A stretch of DNA of 64,000 nt. Source: Mycobacterium kyogaense. Lineage in GTDB: Bacteria > Actinomycetota > Actinomycetes > Mycobacteriales > Mycobacteriaceae. Each line of letters opens with the position of its first letter. The stretch's first letter is position 1. Position numbers and translations under genes: made by a program. Shown here piece after piece: positions 1 through 10,472 of this stretch. Below the pieces are notes generated by a model. That model did no database searches, was not told the origin of the DNA, and was given only the letters and a program-made list of their open reading frames with translations. The DNA is taken from positions 62,001 to 126,000 of the forward strand of contig NZ_QJUA01000003.1 of the NCBI RefSeq assembly GCF_003254575.1, given 5' to 3'.

Positions 1-1192
1 GCAGCTCCTCGGCGGCGACGTAACCATTGGGCAGCACCATGACGTGTTCGGCGCCGGTGTTGACCAACGCGTGGAGCAACTGGTGAGCGCTCACGGGTAA
101 CCCGGGCTCCGGGCGCAGGATCTGCGCGCCCTCGCTGGTGAACAGCTCCTCGGCACCGTCTCCGTCGACGACGGCCAAGACTGCACGCTCCCGCGCCCAG
201 CCGCCCGCCGGGTGACGGTCAGCGCCGCCGGTCAGCGACGTGATCTGGATGCGGCTGGGGACACCGACCTGCAGGGCGGCCTCCACGGCGGCACCCGCGT
301 CGTCGACATGGACGTGGACGGAGTACCGGCCCGTCTCCGCCGACGCCGCGATGGCGACGGATTCGCCGAGCTCGTCCAGGCGTGCCCGCAATACCTCCAC
401 CCCTGCCGGCTCGGCACCGCTGAGCAGGTACATGACCTCGAACTGCGGGGTCGCCGCCTTCGACACAGCGGTCACCGAGCGGGCCGACTCCCCGGCGGCA
501 GCATCGACGGGTTCGGGACGGTACTGCGGGCGGGGCTGTGCACGCCCGGTGAGCGTGGTGGTCAGCGCGTCGAGAAGAACCAGCAGGCCCCGACCGCCTG
601 CGTCCACCACACCGGCGTCGGCGAGCACGTCGAGCTGTGTCGGGGTGCGGTCCAGCGCCGCAACGGCGGCCTGGGCGGCGGCAGCCACCACCTCGGAGAG
701 CTCTGCCTCTCCGCCGTCACCGTCGTCGGCTTCCCGGGCGGCTGCCTCCGCAGCGTCCTGCAGCACCGAGGTGATGGTGCCGGGCACGGCCTCACCCATC
801 GAGGTGACGACCAGCGTGACGGCATGGCGCATCGCCGCGGCCAGCAGCCGGCCGTCGATGTCGGCGATCACGCGATCCTCGCCGGCGGCGGTGGTGACGT
901 CGGCCAGGGCACGCAGAATCTGCGACAGGATCACCCCGGAGTTGCCGCGCGCGCCGCGCAGCGCCCCGTCGGCGAGCGCCGCCGCCACCGCGGTCACGTC
1001 GTCGCCGGCGGCAGCGGAGTCGGCGTGCGCCCAGGCAGCGCGCATCGTGAACAGCATGTTGGTACCGGTGTCGGCGTCGGCGACGGGGAAGACGTTCAGT
1101 GCGTTGATCTCATCGGTGTGGCTGATCAGATCCGACACCGCGGTGTGGGCCCAGCTCCGCAGCGCCGATGCATCGAGCCGCCGAGCCGACAT
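1..1192 (-). CDS. DAK2 (DhaL-fold) domain protein, FakA/YloV type, 3' end outside window
   Basis: Seen: 397 codons read leftwards off the window edge from an ATG. Residues 39-46 are DADTGTNM, the Mg/nucleotide site of DhaL-type kinase domains, followed by GARGNSGVILSQ. The first ~200 residues are the DAK2 domain; the rest matches the middle region of YloV/FakA-type proteins. Known: FakA binds ATP and phosphorylates fatty acids held by a FakB partner; M. tuberculosis has a homologue (Rv2974c/Rv2975c) beside rpmB. Inference: a cytosolic acyl or small-molecule kinase. No fakB is visible here. In mycobacteria recG usually follows downstream, beyond this window. Substrate unknown; family call secure. 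Confidence 0.88.
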   Translation of the reverse strand, partial: MSARRLDASALRSWAHTAVSDLISHTDEINALNVFPVADADTGTNMLFTMRAAWAHADSAAAGDDVTAVAAALADGALRGARGNSGVILSQILRALADVTTAAGEDRVIADIDGRLLAAAMRHAVTLVVTSMGEAVPGTITSVLQDAAEAAAREADDGDGGEAELSEVVAAAAQAAVAALDRTPTQLDVLADAGVVDAGGRGLLVLLDALTTTLTGRAQPRPQYRPEPVDAAAGESARSVTAVSKAATPQFEVMYLLSGAEPAGVEVLRARLDELGESVAIAASAETGRYSVHVHVDDAGAAVEAALQVGVPSRIQITSLTGGADRHPAGGWARERAVLAVVDGDGAEELFTSEGAQILRPEPGLPVSAHQLLHALVNTGAEHVMVLPNGYVAAEEL

Positions 1193-1383
1193 CCTCACCT
1201 CCGCACGCCAGGGCGCCGCGGTGTGACTGAAGCAGCGTGCGCCGGCGCCAGCCTAGCCACTGCCCCGGACAGCAATGGACACCGTTTTGGCGAACCTCGG
1301 CGCTGCCCGGTAGTCTGATCGGGTTGTCGGGTCACCCGTTAGGTCGTTGACCCCCAAGCGCTGACTTATGAGGAGTTCTCACT

Positions 1384-1578
1384 ATGGCTGCCGTGTGCGA
1401 TATCTGCGGGAAGGGCCCCGGCTTCGGTAAGTCGGTGTCGCACTCCCATCGCCGGACGAGCCGTCGGTGGAATCCGAACATCCAGTCGGTGCGCGCGGTA
1501 GCCCGTCCGGGCGGCAACAAGCAGCGCGTGAACGTGTGCACCTCCTGCCTGAAGGCCGGCAAGGTCACCCGCGGCTGA
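1384..1578 (+). CDS. rpmB: 50S ribosomal protein L28, zinc-binding (C+) form
   Basis: Seen: 64 residues, with CxxC pairs Cys5/Cys8 and Cys52/Cys55 that form a zinc ribbon, and the basic [12 protein letters not shown] segment typical of L28. A GAGGAG ribosome binding site lies just upstream of the ATG. Known: L28 is part of the large subunit. Many actinobacteria also carry a cysteine-free paralogue, induced by Zur under zinc limitation; this is the zinc-containing form. It is transcribed away from the DAK2 gene and towards ung. Confidence 0.97.
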   Translation: MAAVCDICGKGPGFGKSVSHSHRRTSRRWNPNIQSVRAVARPGGNKQRVNVCTSCLKAGKVTRG

Positions 1579-1623
1579 TTGCCGTCCACACCACACTTCG
1601 TCACTCCCGATCGGCCCGCCCTG

Positions 1624-2301
1624 CTACGGCAGGCGCCAGTCCACCGGTTCGGCACCCATCTGCGTCAACAGCTCGTTGGCCCGGCTGAACGGCCGCGACC
1701 CGAAGAAGCCCCGTGACGCCGACAGCGGCGACGGGTGCGCTGACTCGATGATGGCCGTGTCACCGAGCATCGGCTTGAGGGTGGCAGCGTCTCGTCCCCA
1801 CAGCACCGCCACCAGCGGGCGTTCCCGGGCGACCAGTGCCCGGATTGCACACTCGGTGACGGCTTCCCAGCCCTTGCCCCGATGCGAGGCCGGCGTCCCG
1901 GGGCGCACGGTCAGCACCCTGTTCAGCAGCATGACACCCTGCTCGGACCACGGGGTCAGGTCCCCGTTGGCGGGCGCCGGGTAGCCGAGATCCTGCTGAT
2001 ACTCGGTGTAGATGTTGGACAGGCTGCGCGGCAGCGGACGCACATCAGAGCCGACCGAGAAACTCAGCCCGACAGCATGACCGGGGGTCGGGTACGGGTC
2101 CTGACCGACGATGAGGACACGGACCTCGTCGAAGGGATACGTGAACGCCCGCAACACCTGCGCCCCCGTGGGGAGGTAGCGGTGTCCGGCGGAGAGTTCC
2201 GCGCGCAGGAACTCCCCCATCTCGGTGACACGGGCGTGCACCGGCGCGAGGGCGTTCGCCCACGATTCGTCGACCAAGTCCTGCAGGGGGCGTGCTGTCA
2301 C
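1624..2301 (-). CDS. ung: Uracil-DNA glycosylase, family 1
   Basis: Removes uracil (from cytosine deamination or dUTP incorporation) from DNA as the first step of base excision repair. Seen: 225 residues, usual size. The water-activating loop GQDPYPTP is at residues 66-73, with Asp68 as the catalytic base, and the HPSPLS loop starts at His189. The GTG start lies 27 nt after the thiL stop, so the two are probably co-transcribed. It converges on rpmB, with only 45 nt between the stops. High-GC genomes suffer frequent cytosine deamination, so a functional copy is expected. Confidence 0.97.
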   Translation of the reverse strand: MTARPLQDLVDESWANALAPVHARVTEMGEFLRAELSAGHRYLPTGAQVLRAFTYPFDEVRVLIVGQDPYPTPGHAVGLSFSVGSDVRPLPRSLSNIYTEYQQDLGYPAPANGDLTPWSEQGVMLLNRVLTVRPGTPASHRGKGWEAVTECAIRALVARERPLVAVLWGRDAATLKPMLGDTAIIESAHPSPLSASRGFFGSRPFSRANELLTQMGAEPVDWRLP

Positions 2302-2328
2302 GAGAGGCCAACTTAGCGCCCCGGCGAT

Positions 2329-3285
2329 TCAGTACGACTGCCAGCCCGCATTGCCGGTCCATGCCGCGCCGTCGACGGTGACGGCGCCGGCGCCGAATCC
2401 CGCTGCGGGACGCCGCACCCGCCCGATCGCGCGCCAACCGGGGGGCGGTTCGTCCGGGAACGTCGCCACCAGGGCGTGATCTTCACCACCGCCGAGCACC
2501 CAGTGCCGGGGGTCGACTCCGGCGGCGCGCGCGGCCGGTCCGAGCTCGTCGAGGTCGTCGTGCAGCAGCGCGACGGCGAGGTCGACGTGGACCCCCGATG
2601 CGGCCGCGATGTGCCCGAGATCGGCAAGCAGCCCGTCGGAGACATCGGTCATCGCCGTGGCGCCCGCGTGGGCTGCGACGGCGCCCTGCCCGTACGGCGG
2701 CGCCGGCACCAGGTGGCGACGGCGTAACGCCTCGAACTCCTCGATGTTGTTGTGCCACAGCGTGTAACCCGCGGCCGACCGACCGAGTTCGCCCACGACC
2801 GCGACCACGTCACCGGGCCTGGCGCCACTACGCAACACGGGCGGTCGGCCGTCGAGATCACCCAGCACGGTCACCGAGACCACCCACTGCGGGGCGGCCA
2901 CCATGTCGCCGCCGACGATGCCGGCGCCGACCCGCGTGGCCTCGTCCCACAGTCCGTCGGACAGCGCGACGGCCTGCGCTGTCTCGGTGTCGCCGGGGGC
3001 GCCGTAACCGACGACGAACGCGGTGGGGCGGCCGCCCATCGCCTCGATGTCAGAGGCGTTCTGCGCGATGGCTTTTCGCCCGATGTCGTACGGAGTCGAC
3101 CAGTCCAGTCGAAAGTGCCTGCCCTCCACCAACATGTCGGTGCTCACCGCGGTCGCGCCCGTGCCCGTCAGGACCGCGGCGTCGTCGCCCGGCCCGACGA
3201 CGACGGACGGCGGCTGCCGGCGCCCGCTGACCAATCGGTCGATGACCGCGAACTCGCCGTCTGCTGCCAGCGTGCCGTCGGCCAT
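2329..3285 (-). CDS. thiL: Thiamine-monophosphate kinase
   Basis: Phosphorylates thiamine monophosphate to thiamine diphosphate with ATP, the last step of cofactor synthesis. Seen: 318 residues of the AIR synthase/PurM-like fold. GPGDDAAVL near residue 33 is the Mg-ATP aspartate motif, NASDIEAMGG and GGDMVAAPQW follow, and VSDGLLADLG is the second metal-binding segment. ATG start. Probably the first gene of a thiL-ung pair. I saw no TPP riboswitch upstream. The thiamine diphosphate product is the cofactor of IlvB, encoded further along the window. Confidence 0.95.
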   Translation of the reverse strand: MADGTLAADGEFAVIDRLVSGRRQPPSVVVGPGDDAAVLTGTGATAVSTDMLVEGRHFRLDWSTPYDIGRKAIAQNASDIEAMGGRPTAFVVGYGAPGDTETAQAVALSDGLWDEATRVGAGIVGGDMVAAPQWVVSVTVLGDLDGRPPVLRSGARPGDVVAVVGELGRSAAGYTLWHNNIEEFEALRRRHLVPAPPYGQGAVAAHAGATAMTDVSDGLLADLGHIAAASGVHVDLAVALLHDDLDELGPAARAAGVDPRHWVLGGGEDHALVATFPDEPPPGWRAIGRVRRPAAGFGAGAVTVDGAAWTGNAGWQSY

Positions 3286-3420
3286 GTCTGCTCTCCTCGC
3301 CTGCGAAGGATCGTGGCCTGAACGCCGGGCTCACCTGCGGTACCTTGAATTTCCCACAGAGTTTATGCGCCGCCGTCGACGCCGCCGGTGTCCGCGCAGA
3401 CCGAACGGAGGGATCACGGC

Positions 3421-3660
3421 GTGGTCGAGGCTTTCGTGCTCATCCAGACCGAAGTCGGCCGCGCCGAGATCGTCGCCAAGCAGCTCGCCGGTCTTCCCGG
3501 TGTGTTGTCGTCGGAGTCGGTGACCGGACCCTATGACGTGATCGTGCGGGCAGGGGCCCCCACGCTGGCCGAGCTGACGTCGGCCGTCGTGCCCACGGTG
3601 CAGCAGGTCGCGGGCATCACGCGGACGTTGACGTGCCCGATTGCCGGCGCGATGGCGTAG
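3421..3660 (+). CDS. Stand-alone Lrp/AsnC ligand-binding (RAM) domain protein
   Basis: Seen: 79 residues from a GTG preceded by a GGAGGG ribosome binding site. The sequence is a single alpha-beta RAM domain (EAFVLIQTE..., GVLSSESVTGPYDVIV), as in the C-terminal effector domain of Lrp/AsnC regulators, with no DNA-binding domain. Known: such short RAM proteins are common in actinobacteria and form oligomers that bind amino acids. Inference: a small ligand-sensing protein or a partner of a full-length Lrp. The DUF3515 gene starts 24 nt downstream on the same strand, so they may share a transcript. Confidence 0.88.
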   Translation: MVEAFVLIQTEVGRAEIVAKQLAGLPGVLSSESVTGPYDVIVRAGAPTLAELTSAVVPTVQQVAGITRTLTCPIAGAMA

Positions 3661-3684
3661 GTGGCCCGCCCGTAGAGTGTCGCC

Positions 3685-4233
3685 ATGGCCGACACCCCCG
3701 GCGACGGTCCGCCCCGCGCTGCGCTGATCGCGGCGATCGTGCTCGCGGTCGGTGCGGCCGTCGGCTTCCTCGTGTTCGCCGCCGTCACTCAACACCAACG
3801 CAGTCCCGCGCCCGTGGCACTCTCGGCGGTGCCCGCCCCGCGGGCGGACGGCCCCGAATGCGCCGGCCTGATCGGCACGCTGCCAGAGAAACTGGGTGAC
3901 TACCGGCGCGCGCCGCTCGTCGAGCCCGCCCCGGCCGGGGCAGTCGCGTGGCAGCGCGACGACGGCGGCGAGCCGCTGGTGCTGCGGTGCGGCGTGGAAC
4001 GCCCGGCGGACTTCGTGGTCGGAGCACCTCTCACGGTCGTTGACTCGGTGTCGTGGTTCCGGGTCCAGGATCCGAGCGATGCCGATCGGGCCACCTGGTT
4101 CGCGGTCGACCGGCCGGTCTACGTGGCGCTGACGCTGCCGAGCGATTCGGGGCCCGACGCCATCCAGACGGTGTCGAAGGCCGTGACCGAGACATTGCCG
4201 GCCCAGCCGGCCGATCCAGGTCCCGCGGCCTAG
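3685..4233 (+). CDS. DUF3515 membrane-anchored protein (Rv2980-like)
   Basis: Seen: 182 residues with a short cytoplasmic start, one hydrophobic segment at about residues 12-34, then an extracytoplasmic domain containing paired cysteines (PECAGLIG and VLRCGVERP). Known: DUF3515 proteins are actinobacterial, usually beside ddl, and have no established biochemical function. Inference: an envelope protein anchored by its N-terminal helix. Its stop lies only 3 nt from the ddl stop on the opposite strand, so the two genes converge tail to tail. No catalytic motif recognised. Confidence 0.85.
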   Translation: MADTPGDGPPRAALIAAIVLAVGAAVGFLVFAAVTQHQRSPAPVALSAVPAPRADGPECAGLIGTLPEKLGDYRRAPLVEPAPAGAVAWQRDDGGEPLVLRCGVERPADFVVGAPLTVVDSVSWFRVQDPSDADRATWFAVDRPVYVALTLPSDSGPDAIQTVSKAVTETLPAQPADPGPAA

Positions 4234-4236
4234 CAG

Positions 4237-5340
4237 CTAGCGCAGGCCGGTGCCGCGGGCGACGGCGGTGTCCACCATCGTGGCGAGCAGCGTCGGGTAG
4301 TCGACGCCGCTGGCCGCCCACATGCGCGGATACATCGAGATCGTGGTGAAGCCCGGCATCGTGTTGATCTCGTTGATCACCGGGCCGTCGTCGGTGAGGA
4401 AGAAGTCGACGCGCGCCAAGCCCTGACAATCGATGGCCTGGAAGGCCCGGATCGACAGGGCGCGGATCTCGTCGGCGACGTCGTCGTCGATCTTGGCCGG
4501 GACGTCGAGTTCGGCCGCGTCGTCGAGGTATTTGGTCTCGAAGTCGTAGAAGCCGTCGTCGCGGCCGCGTACCCCGGCGACGCGGATCTCGCCGACGGTG
4601 CTGGCGTCGAGCCGTCCGTCGGGGAACTCGAGCACGCCGCACTCGATTTCCCGGCCGAGGACGGCGGCCTCGACGATCACTTTCGGATCGTGGCGCCGCG
4701 CCAGCTCGATCGCGGACGGCAGCATGTCCCAGGACGTGACGCGGCTGACTCCGATCGACGAGCCGCCGCGGGCCGGCTTGACGAAGACGGGCAGCCCGAG
4801 CCGCTCACGGTCGGACAGCGACACTGCGGTGTCCCGCGGCCGCAGCACGATCTGGTCGCCGATCGGCAGGTCGGCGGCGGCCAGCAGCTTTTTCGTGAAC
4901 TCTTTGTCCATTCCGACTGCACTGGCCAGGACACCGGCGCCGACGTAGGGCACACCGGCCAGCTCGAGCAGGCCCTGGATGGTGCCGTCTTCACCGTAGG
5001 GACCGTGCAGGACCGGGAAGACCACGTCGACCGAGGCCAGCACGTCACCGGCGGCCTCCCCCATCGACAGCAGCTGTCCGCGCCGGGCCGGATCGGGCGA
5101 CAGCGCGAGCGCGGTTCCGGAGGCCTCGCTGACGCCGGGCAGCCTGCCGTCGGTGATGGCCAGCCCGTCGGGGCGGCCGTCGCCGAGCACCCACGATCCG
5201 TGCGGGGTGATACCGACGGCGACCACCTCGAACCGCCCCGGATCGAGGTTGCGCAGGATGCTGCCTGCGGAGACACACGAGATCGCGTGCTCAGAACTCC
5301 GTCCGCCATAGACGACGGCAACGCGGGTGCGGGCAGTCAC
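4237..5340 (-). CDS. ddlA: D-alanine--D-alanine ligase
   Basis: Joins two D-alanines with ATP for the peptidoglycan stem peptide; target of D-cycloserine. Seen: 367 residues, the usual mycobacterial length, with GTG start. The N-terminal [13 protein letters not shown] loop, the ATP-grasp segment [25 protein letters not shown], and the metal-binding end [21 protein letters not shown] are all present. The PLP-enzyme gene ends 12 nt upstream on the same strand, and gpsA lies before that, suggesting a gpsA-PLP enzyme-ddlA transcript. Confidence 0.97.
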   Translation of the reverse strand: MTARTRVAVVYGGRSSEHAISCVSAGSILRNLDPGRFEVVAVGITPHGSWVLGDGRPDGLAITDGRLPGVSEASGTALALSPDPARRGQLLSMGEAAGDVLASVDVVFPVLHGPYGEDGTIQGLLELAGVPYVGAGVLASAVGMDKEFTKKLLAAADLPIGDQIVLRPRDTAVSLSDRERLGLPVFVKPARGGSSIGVSRVTSWDMLPSAIELARRHDPKVIVEAAVLGREIECGVLEFPDGRLDASTVGEIRVAGVRGRDDGFYDFETKYLDDAAELDVPAKIDDDVADEIRALSIRAFQAIDCQGLARVDFFLTDDGPVINEINTMPGFTTISMYPRMWAASGVDYPTLLATMVDTAVARGTGLR

Positions 5341-5352
5341 AGTCTGGAGAGG

Positions 5353-6474
5353 CTACCGGCCGGCCCCGGCGAGGGCCGAGTCGATATCGGCCAGCAGGTC
5401 GTCGGTGTCCTCGATCCCGCAGGATATGCGGGCGAAGCCGGGTGGTACCGGGTCGCCCCATCGGGCCCTGCGGTCGACCGAGGTGTGCACGCCGCCGAAG
5501 CTGGTGGCGCCGACGAGCAGCGCACTGCGACGGACGAGATCGTGTACCGCATCGGCGTCGGCCAGCTCGACGGAGACGATGCCGCCGAAGCGGCGCATCT
5601 GCCGGGTCGCGATGGCGTGGGACGGATCGTCGGGCAGACCGGGGTAGCGCACGGCAGTCACCGCGGGGTGGGAACGCAGCATCATCGCAAGGGCCGCGGC
5701 GTTCTGGCATTGCCGTTCGAAGCGCAGGCCGAGCGTGCCGAGGCCCCGCAGCACGAGCCACGCCTCGAACGCGCCGAGGATGGGCCCGGCCAGCAGTCGC
5801 TCGCGCTGCAGCCGCTCGATCACGTCGGCGCGGTTGCCTGCGACGTAGCCGGCGAGCAGATCGTGATGCCCGGAGAGCGCTTTGGTGGCGCTGGCCACCA
5901 CCAGGTCGGCCCCCAGGGCCAGCGGCTGCTGCCCCAACGGGGTCGCCGTCGTGTTGTCGACCGCCAGAAGAGCACCACGCGGTCGGCACTGCATCGCCAG
6001 GCGGTGCAGATCCACCACATCCAACCCCGGGTTCGACGGCGTCTCGGCCAGCACCACATCGGCGTCGCGAGCGGCCTCGCACATCTGCGCGCACGTGGCC
6101 TGCACGACGGTGACGCCGCGAGGAGCGAGGTATTCGGTGGCGTAGGCGCGCACCTGGTAGTAACCGTCTGCCGGGACGACGAGCGTGCTGCCCGGCTCGG
6201 TCACCGCGCGTAGCACCGACGTGATGGCCGCCATGCCCGATCCGAACGCGACCGCTGCGGCGGCGCCCTCCAGCGTCGCGAGGGCTGATTCGAGCTGCCG
6301 CCAGGTGGGGTTGTGCCGCCTGCCGTAGCTGTCCAGCGTGTCGTCCTCGTCGGCACCGAGGTGGTATGCCGCCGCCGGCACCGGTACCGGCCCCACCGGG
6401 TCACCCGGAACATGTTCAGCAGCAATAGCTTTCAGGCTTCGGGTGGAATCGCCGTAGGTCTCGCCGTAGGTCAT
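5353..6474 (-). CDS. Cys/Met metabolism PLP-dependent enzyme (cystathionine gamma-synthase/lyase family)
   Basis: Seen: 373 residues from the ATG at 6474. The fold type I sulfur-enzyme features are present: FGSGMAAITSVL, AETPSNPGLDVV, PLP-binding aspartate in VDNTTATP (Asp173), and Schiff-base lysine in SATKALSGHHD (Lys198). Known: the family makes or splits cystathionine, or degrades methionine; substrate cannot be assigned from sequence. The usual synthase/lyase N-terminal tyrosine signature is weak here. It lies 4 nt after the gpsA stop and 12 nt before ddlA, an arrangement I do not recall from M. tuberculosis at this locus. Family secure, specificity open. Confidence 0.85.
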   Translation of the reverse strand: MTYGETYGDSTRSLKAIAAEHVPGDPVGPVPVPAAAYHLGADEDDTLDSYGRRHNPTWRQLESALATLEGAAAAVAFGSGMAAITSVLRAVTEPGSTLVVPADGYYQVRAYATEYLAPRGVTVVQATCAQMCEAARDADVVLAETPSNPGLDVVDLHRLAMQCRPRGALLAVDNTTATPLGQQPLALGADLVVASATKALSGHHDLLAGYVAGNRADVIERLQRERLLAGPILGAFEAWLVLRGLGTLGLRFERQCQNAAALAMMLRSHPAVTAVRYPGLPDDPSHAIATRQMRRFGGIVSVELADADAVHDLVRRSALLVGATSFGGVHTSVDRRARWGDPVPPGFARISCGIEDTDDLLADIDSALAGAGR

Positions 6475-6478
6475 GGGA

Positions 6479-7474
6479 TCACTCCGGTTTCGTGGAGCGA
6501 CCGAGCAGCAGCGCCACCGCGTCCTCGACCGACAGACCCTTGTGGCACACACCGTGCACCGCTTCGGTCAGCGGCATCTCGACGTCATAGCTCGCCGACA
6601 ACGCCAGCACCGACCGGCAGGAGGTCACGCCCTCGGCGACGTGACCGCCGGTGGCGGCCATCGCCGCCTCCATCGTGCCGCCCTGGCCCAGCCGTTCCCC
6701 GAAGGAACGATTGCGCGAACGAGGGGACATGCACGTCGCGACGAGATCCCCGATGCCGGCCAACCCGGCCAGCGTTGCCGGCTTGGCGCCCAAAGCGATT
6801 CCCAGCCGCATGATCTCCGCCAGCCCGCGGGTGATGATCGCGGCCGCGGTGTTCTCCCCCAGCCCCTTGCCCGCAGCCATCCCAGAGGCGAGGGCGATCA
6901 CGTTCTTGCACGCTCCGCCGATCTCGGCACCGATCACATCGGCGTTGGTGTAGGGCCGGAAGTATCCGGTGGACAACGCCCGCTGCAGGGCCACCGCGCG
7001 GCCGGAGTCGCTGCACGCGACGACCGTGGCGGCGGGCTGTTCGGCGGCGACCTCACTGGCCAGATTGGGACCGGAGATCACGGCGACGCGGGCGGCATCG
7101 GCGCCGGTCACCTGCGCCACCACCTGGCTCATGCGCATCAGCGTGTCCAGCTCGATGCCCTTGGCCACGCTGACCAGAGTGGTGTCTGCGCCGAGATACG
7201 GCGCCCACTCGGTCAGGTTGGCGCGCAGCGTCTGTGACGGTACGGCGAGCAGCACGGTGCAGGCACCGTCGAGCGCTTCGACACAGTCACCGGTGGCCCG
7301 GATCGAGGCCGGCAGGGGGACGTCGAGGTATCCGGGGTTGCAGTGCGAGCGGTTGATCTCGGCGGCCCGCTCGGGGTTGCGCGCCCACAACCTCACTCCA
7401 TTTCCTGCATCGGCCAGCACCTTCGCCAGTGCCGTACCCCATGCCCCTGCACCCATCACCGCAGCCTCGACCAC
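6479..7474 (-). CDS. gpsA: Glycerol-3-phosphate dehydrogenase [NAD(P)+]
   Basis: Reduces dihydroxyacetone phosphate to sn-glycerol 3-phosphate for phospholipid synthesis, in the cytosol. Seen: 331 residues from the GTG at 7474, chosen because the Rossmann motif GAGAWG then falls at residues 8-13, as in the family. The catalytic lysine segment [13 protein letters not shown] and the [18 protein letters not shown]-terminal motifs are present. A longer in-frame start at 7540 would add an unrelated arginine-rich tail and overlap the divergent fbiD. Corresponds to gpdA2 (Rv2982c). Confidence 0.96.
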   Translation of the reverse strand: MVEAAVMGAGAWGTALAKVLADAGNGVRLWARNPERAAEINRSHCNPGYLDVPLPASIRATGDCVEALDGACTVLLAVPSQTLRANLTEWAPYLGADTTLVSVAKGIELDTLMRMSQVVAQVTGADAARVAVISGPNLASEVAAEQPAATVVACSDSGRAVALQRALSTGYFRPYTNADVIGAEIGGACKNVIALASGMAAGKGLGENTAAAIITRGLAEIMRLGIALGAKPATLAGLAGIGDLVATCMSPRSRNRSFGERLGQGGTMEAAMAATGGHVAEGVTSCRSVLALSASYDVEMPLTEAVHGVCHKGLSVEDAVALLLGRSTKPE

Positions 7475-7488
7475 GGCTCCAAGACTAG

Positions 7489-8193
<705 letters not shown>

Positions 8194-8255
8194 ACGCGTA
8201 CCCGGCGAACCTCTCCTGCTAGCCGCGGCGCCCGCGAATAGGGAATCATCGGGGC

Positions 8256-10439
8256 ATGACCGAAGCGCAGACCCGACCGGAGGACGCGGACACCACGGTG
8301 GAGGCCCCCGGGGACAGCAAGTCAGCGGCTGTACCCGACACCGCGCCCGAGGCGCCCCCGGCCGCCACATCGCCGGCAGTCGAGAACCCGCTTCCCGAAG
8401 ACCGTTACCTCAACCGCGAGTTGAGTTGGCTCGACTTCAACGCCAGAGTCCTGGCGCTGGCGGCTGACCCATCACTGCCCCTGTTGGAGCGGGCGAAGTT
8501 CCTGGCGATCTTCGCGTCCAACCTCGACGAGTTCTACATGGTGCGCGTCGCCGGTCTCAAGCGCCGCGACGAGATGGGGTTGTCCGTCCGCTCGGCCGAC
8601 GGCCTGTCTCCCCGCGAACAACTCCGCCGGATCAGCGAGCGCACCCAGCAGCTCGCGAGCCGGCACGCGCAGGTGTTCCTCGACGCAGTGCGCCCGGCGC
8701 TGGCCGACGAGGGCATCGTGATCGTGACGTGGGCCGAACTCGACGACAACGAACGCGGCCGGCTCTCCACGTACTTCCACGAGCAGGTGTTCCCGGTGCT
8801 GACGCCGCTGGCTGTCGATCCCGCCCACCCGTTCCCGTTCGTGAGTGGGCTGAGCCTCAACCTCGCCATCACCGTCAAGCATCCCGACGGCGGACAGCAC
8901 TTCGCTCGAATCAAGGTGCCCGACAACGTGGACCGCTTCGTCGAGCTGGCGGCGCGTGAGAACACCTCGGACGTCGCGCGCTTCCTCCCGATGGAAGAGC
9001 TGATCGCCGCGTTCCTGCCGGTACTGTTCCCCGGCCTGGAAATCGTGGAGCACCACGCTTTTCGGATCACCCGCAACGCCGACTTCGAGGTGGAGGAAGA
9101 CCGCGACGAGGACCTGCTCAAAGCGCTCGAGCGTGAGCTCGCGCGGCGCAGGTTCGGCTCCCCCGTGCGCCTCGAAGTCTCCGATGACATGACCGAGGGC
9201 ATGCTCGAACTGCTCCTGCGCGAACTCGACGTGGCGCCCGGGGACGTCGTGGAAGTGCCCGGCCTGCTGGATCTCTCATCGCTGTGGCAGGTCTACGGGG
9301 TCGATCGGCCGGCGCTGAAGGACCGTCCGTTCGTGCCGGCGACACCCCCGGCGTTCGGTGAACGCGAAACGCCCAAGAGCATTTTCGCGACACTGCGCGA
9401 CGGCGACGTCCTCGTCCACCACCCCTACGATTCGTTCTCCACCACGGTGCAACGCTTCATCGAGCAGGCGGCTGCCGACCCGAACGTGCTCGCGATCAAG
9501 CAGACCCTCTATCGCACCTCGGGTGATTCACCGATCGTCAACGCGTTGATCGACGCCGCCGAAGCAGGCAAACAGGTGGTGGCGCTGGTCGAGATCAAGG
9601 CCCGGTTCGACGAACAGGCCAACATCAAGTGGGCGCGCGCACTCGAACAGGCCGGCGTGCACGTGGTGTACGGGCTCATCGGGCTCAAGACCCATTGCAA
9701 GACGTGCCTGGTGGTGCGACGCGAGGGATCGATGATCCGCCGGTACTGCCACATCGGCACGGGCAACTACAACCCGAAGACCGCGCGTCTCTACGAAGAC
9801 GTGGGCCTGCTGACGGCGGCTCCGGACATCGGCGCCGACCTCACCGACCTGTTCAATTCGCTCACCGGGTACTCCCGCAAGGAGTCCTACCGCAACCTGC
9901 TCGTCGCCCCGTACGGCGTGCGCCGCGGCATCATCGAACGCATCGACCGCGAGATCGCGGCCACCCGGGACGGCGCGGAGGGGCGAATCCGCCTCAAAGC
10001 CAACGCGTTGGTGGACGAGCAGGTCATCGATGCGCTCTACCGGGCCTCTCAGGCCGGGGTTCGGGTCGAGGTCGTGGTGCGCGGTATCTGCGCGCTCAAG
10101 CCCGGCGGAGAAGGGTTCTCGGAGAACATCGTGGTGCGCTCGATCCTCGGCCGGTTCCTCGAGCATTCACGGATCATTCATTTCCGCGCCATCGACGAAT
10201 ACTGGATCGGCAGCGCCGACATGATGCATCGTAATCTGGACCGCCGCGTGGAAGTCATGGCTCAGGTCAAGGACCCGCGGTTGACCGAAGCGCTCGGCAA
10301 CATCTTCGAATCCGCCCTGGATCCGCGGACGCGGTGCTGGGAGCTCGGCGTCGACGGAAAATGGACAGCGTTGCCACAGGAAGGACAGACGGTGCGAGAC
10401 CACCAGGTGTCGTTGATGGAAAGCCACCGCCATCCGTAA
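8256..10439 (+). CDS. ppk1: Polyphosphate kinase
   Basis: Transfers the gamma phosphate of ATP to growing inorganic polyphosphate, reversibly. Seen: 727 residues, full length. The N-terminal PPK domain begins at [16 protein letters not shown]. The phosphohistidine motif [14 protein letters not shown] contains His480, followed by the phosphate-binding [14 protein letters not shown], and the second conserved histidine is in [15 protein letters not shown]. The first ~45 residues are acidic and low complexity. mutT1 begins 33 nt downstream on the same strand, as in M. tuberculosis (Rv2984-Rv2985), so co-transcription is likely. Confidence 0.97.
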   Translation: MTEAQTRPEDADTTVEAPGDSKSAAVPDTAPEAPPAATSPAVENPLPEDRYLNRELSWLDFNARVLALAADPSLPLLERAKFLAIFASNLDEFYMVRVAGLKRRDEMGLSVRSADGLSPREQLRRISERTQQLASRHAQVFLDAVRPALADEGIVIVTWAELDDNERGRLSTYFHEQVFPVLTPLAVDPAHPFPFVSGLSLNLAITVKHPDGGQHFARIKVPDNVDRFVELAARENTSDVARFLPMEELIAAFLPVLFPGLEIVEHHAFRITRNADFEVEEDRDEDLLKALERELARRRFGSPVRLEVSDDMTEGMLELLLRELDVAPGDVVEVPGLLDLSSLWQVYGVDRPALKDRPFVPATPPAFGERETPKSIFATLRDGDVLVHHPYDSFSTTVQRFIEQAAADPNVLAIKQTLYRTSGDSPIVNALIDAAEAGKQVVALVEIKARFDEQANIKWARALEQAGVHVVYGLIGLKTHCKTCLVVRREGSMIRRYCHIGTGNYNPKTARLYEDVGLLTAAPDIGADLTDLFNSLTGYSRKESYRNLLVAPYGVRRGIIERIDREIAATRDGAEGRIRLKANALVDEQVIDALYRASQAGVRVEVVVRGICALKPGGEGFSENIVVRSILGRFLEHSRIIHFRAIDEYWIGSADMMHRNLDRRVEVMAQVKDPRLTEALGNIFESALDPRTRCWELGVDGKWTALPQEGQTVRDHQVSLMESHRHP

Positions 10440-10472
10440 TCGTCCGATCGAGCAGAGCAGGCACCAAGCGCT

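Noticed and set aside
1193..1383. Small coding region between the DAK2 gene and rpmB
   Set aside because: No frame with a ribosome binding site and normal composition; this is a divergent promoter region.
3286..3420. TPP riboswitch upstream of thiL
   Set aside because: The 135-bp region shows no recognisable conserved TPP aptamer segments on the minus strand.
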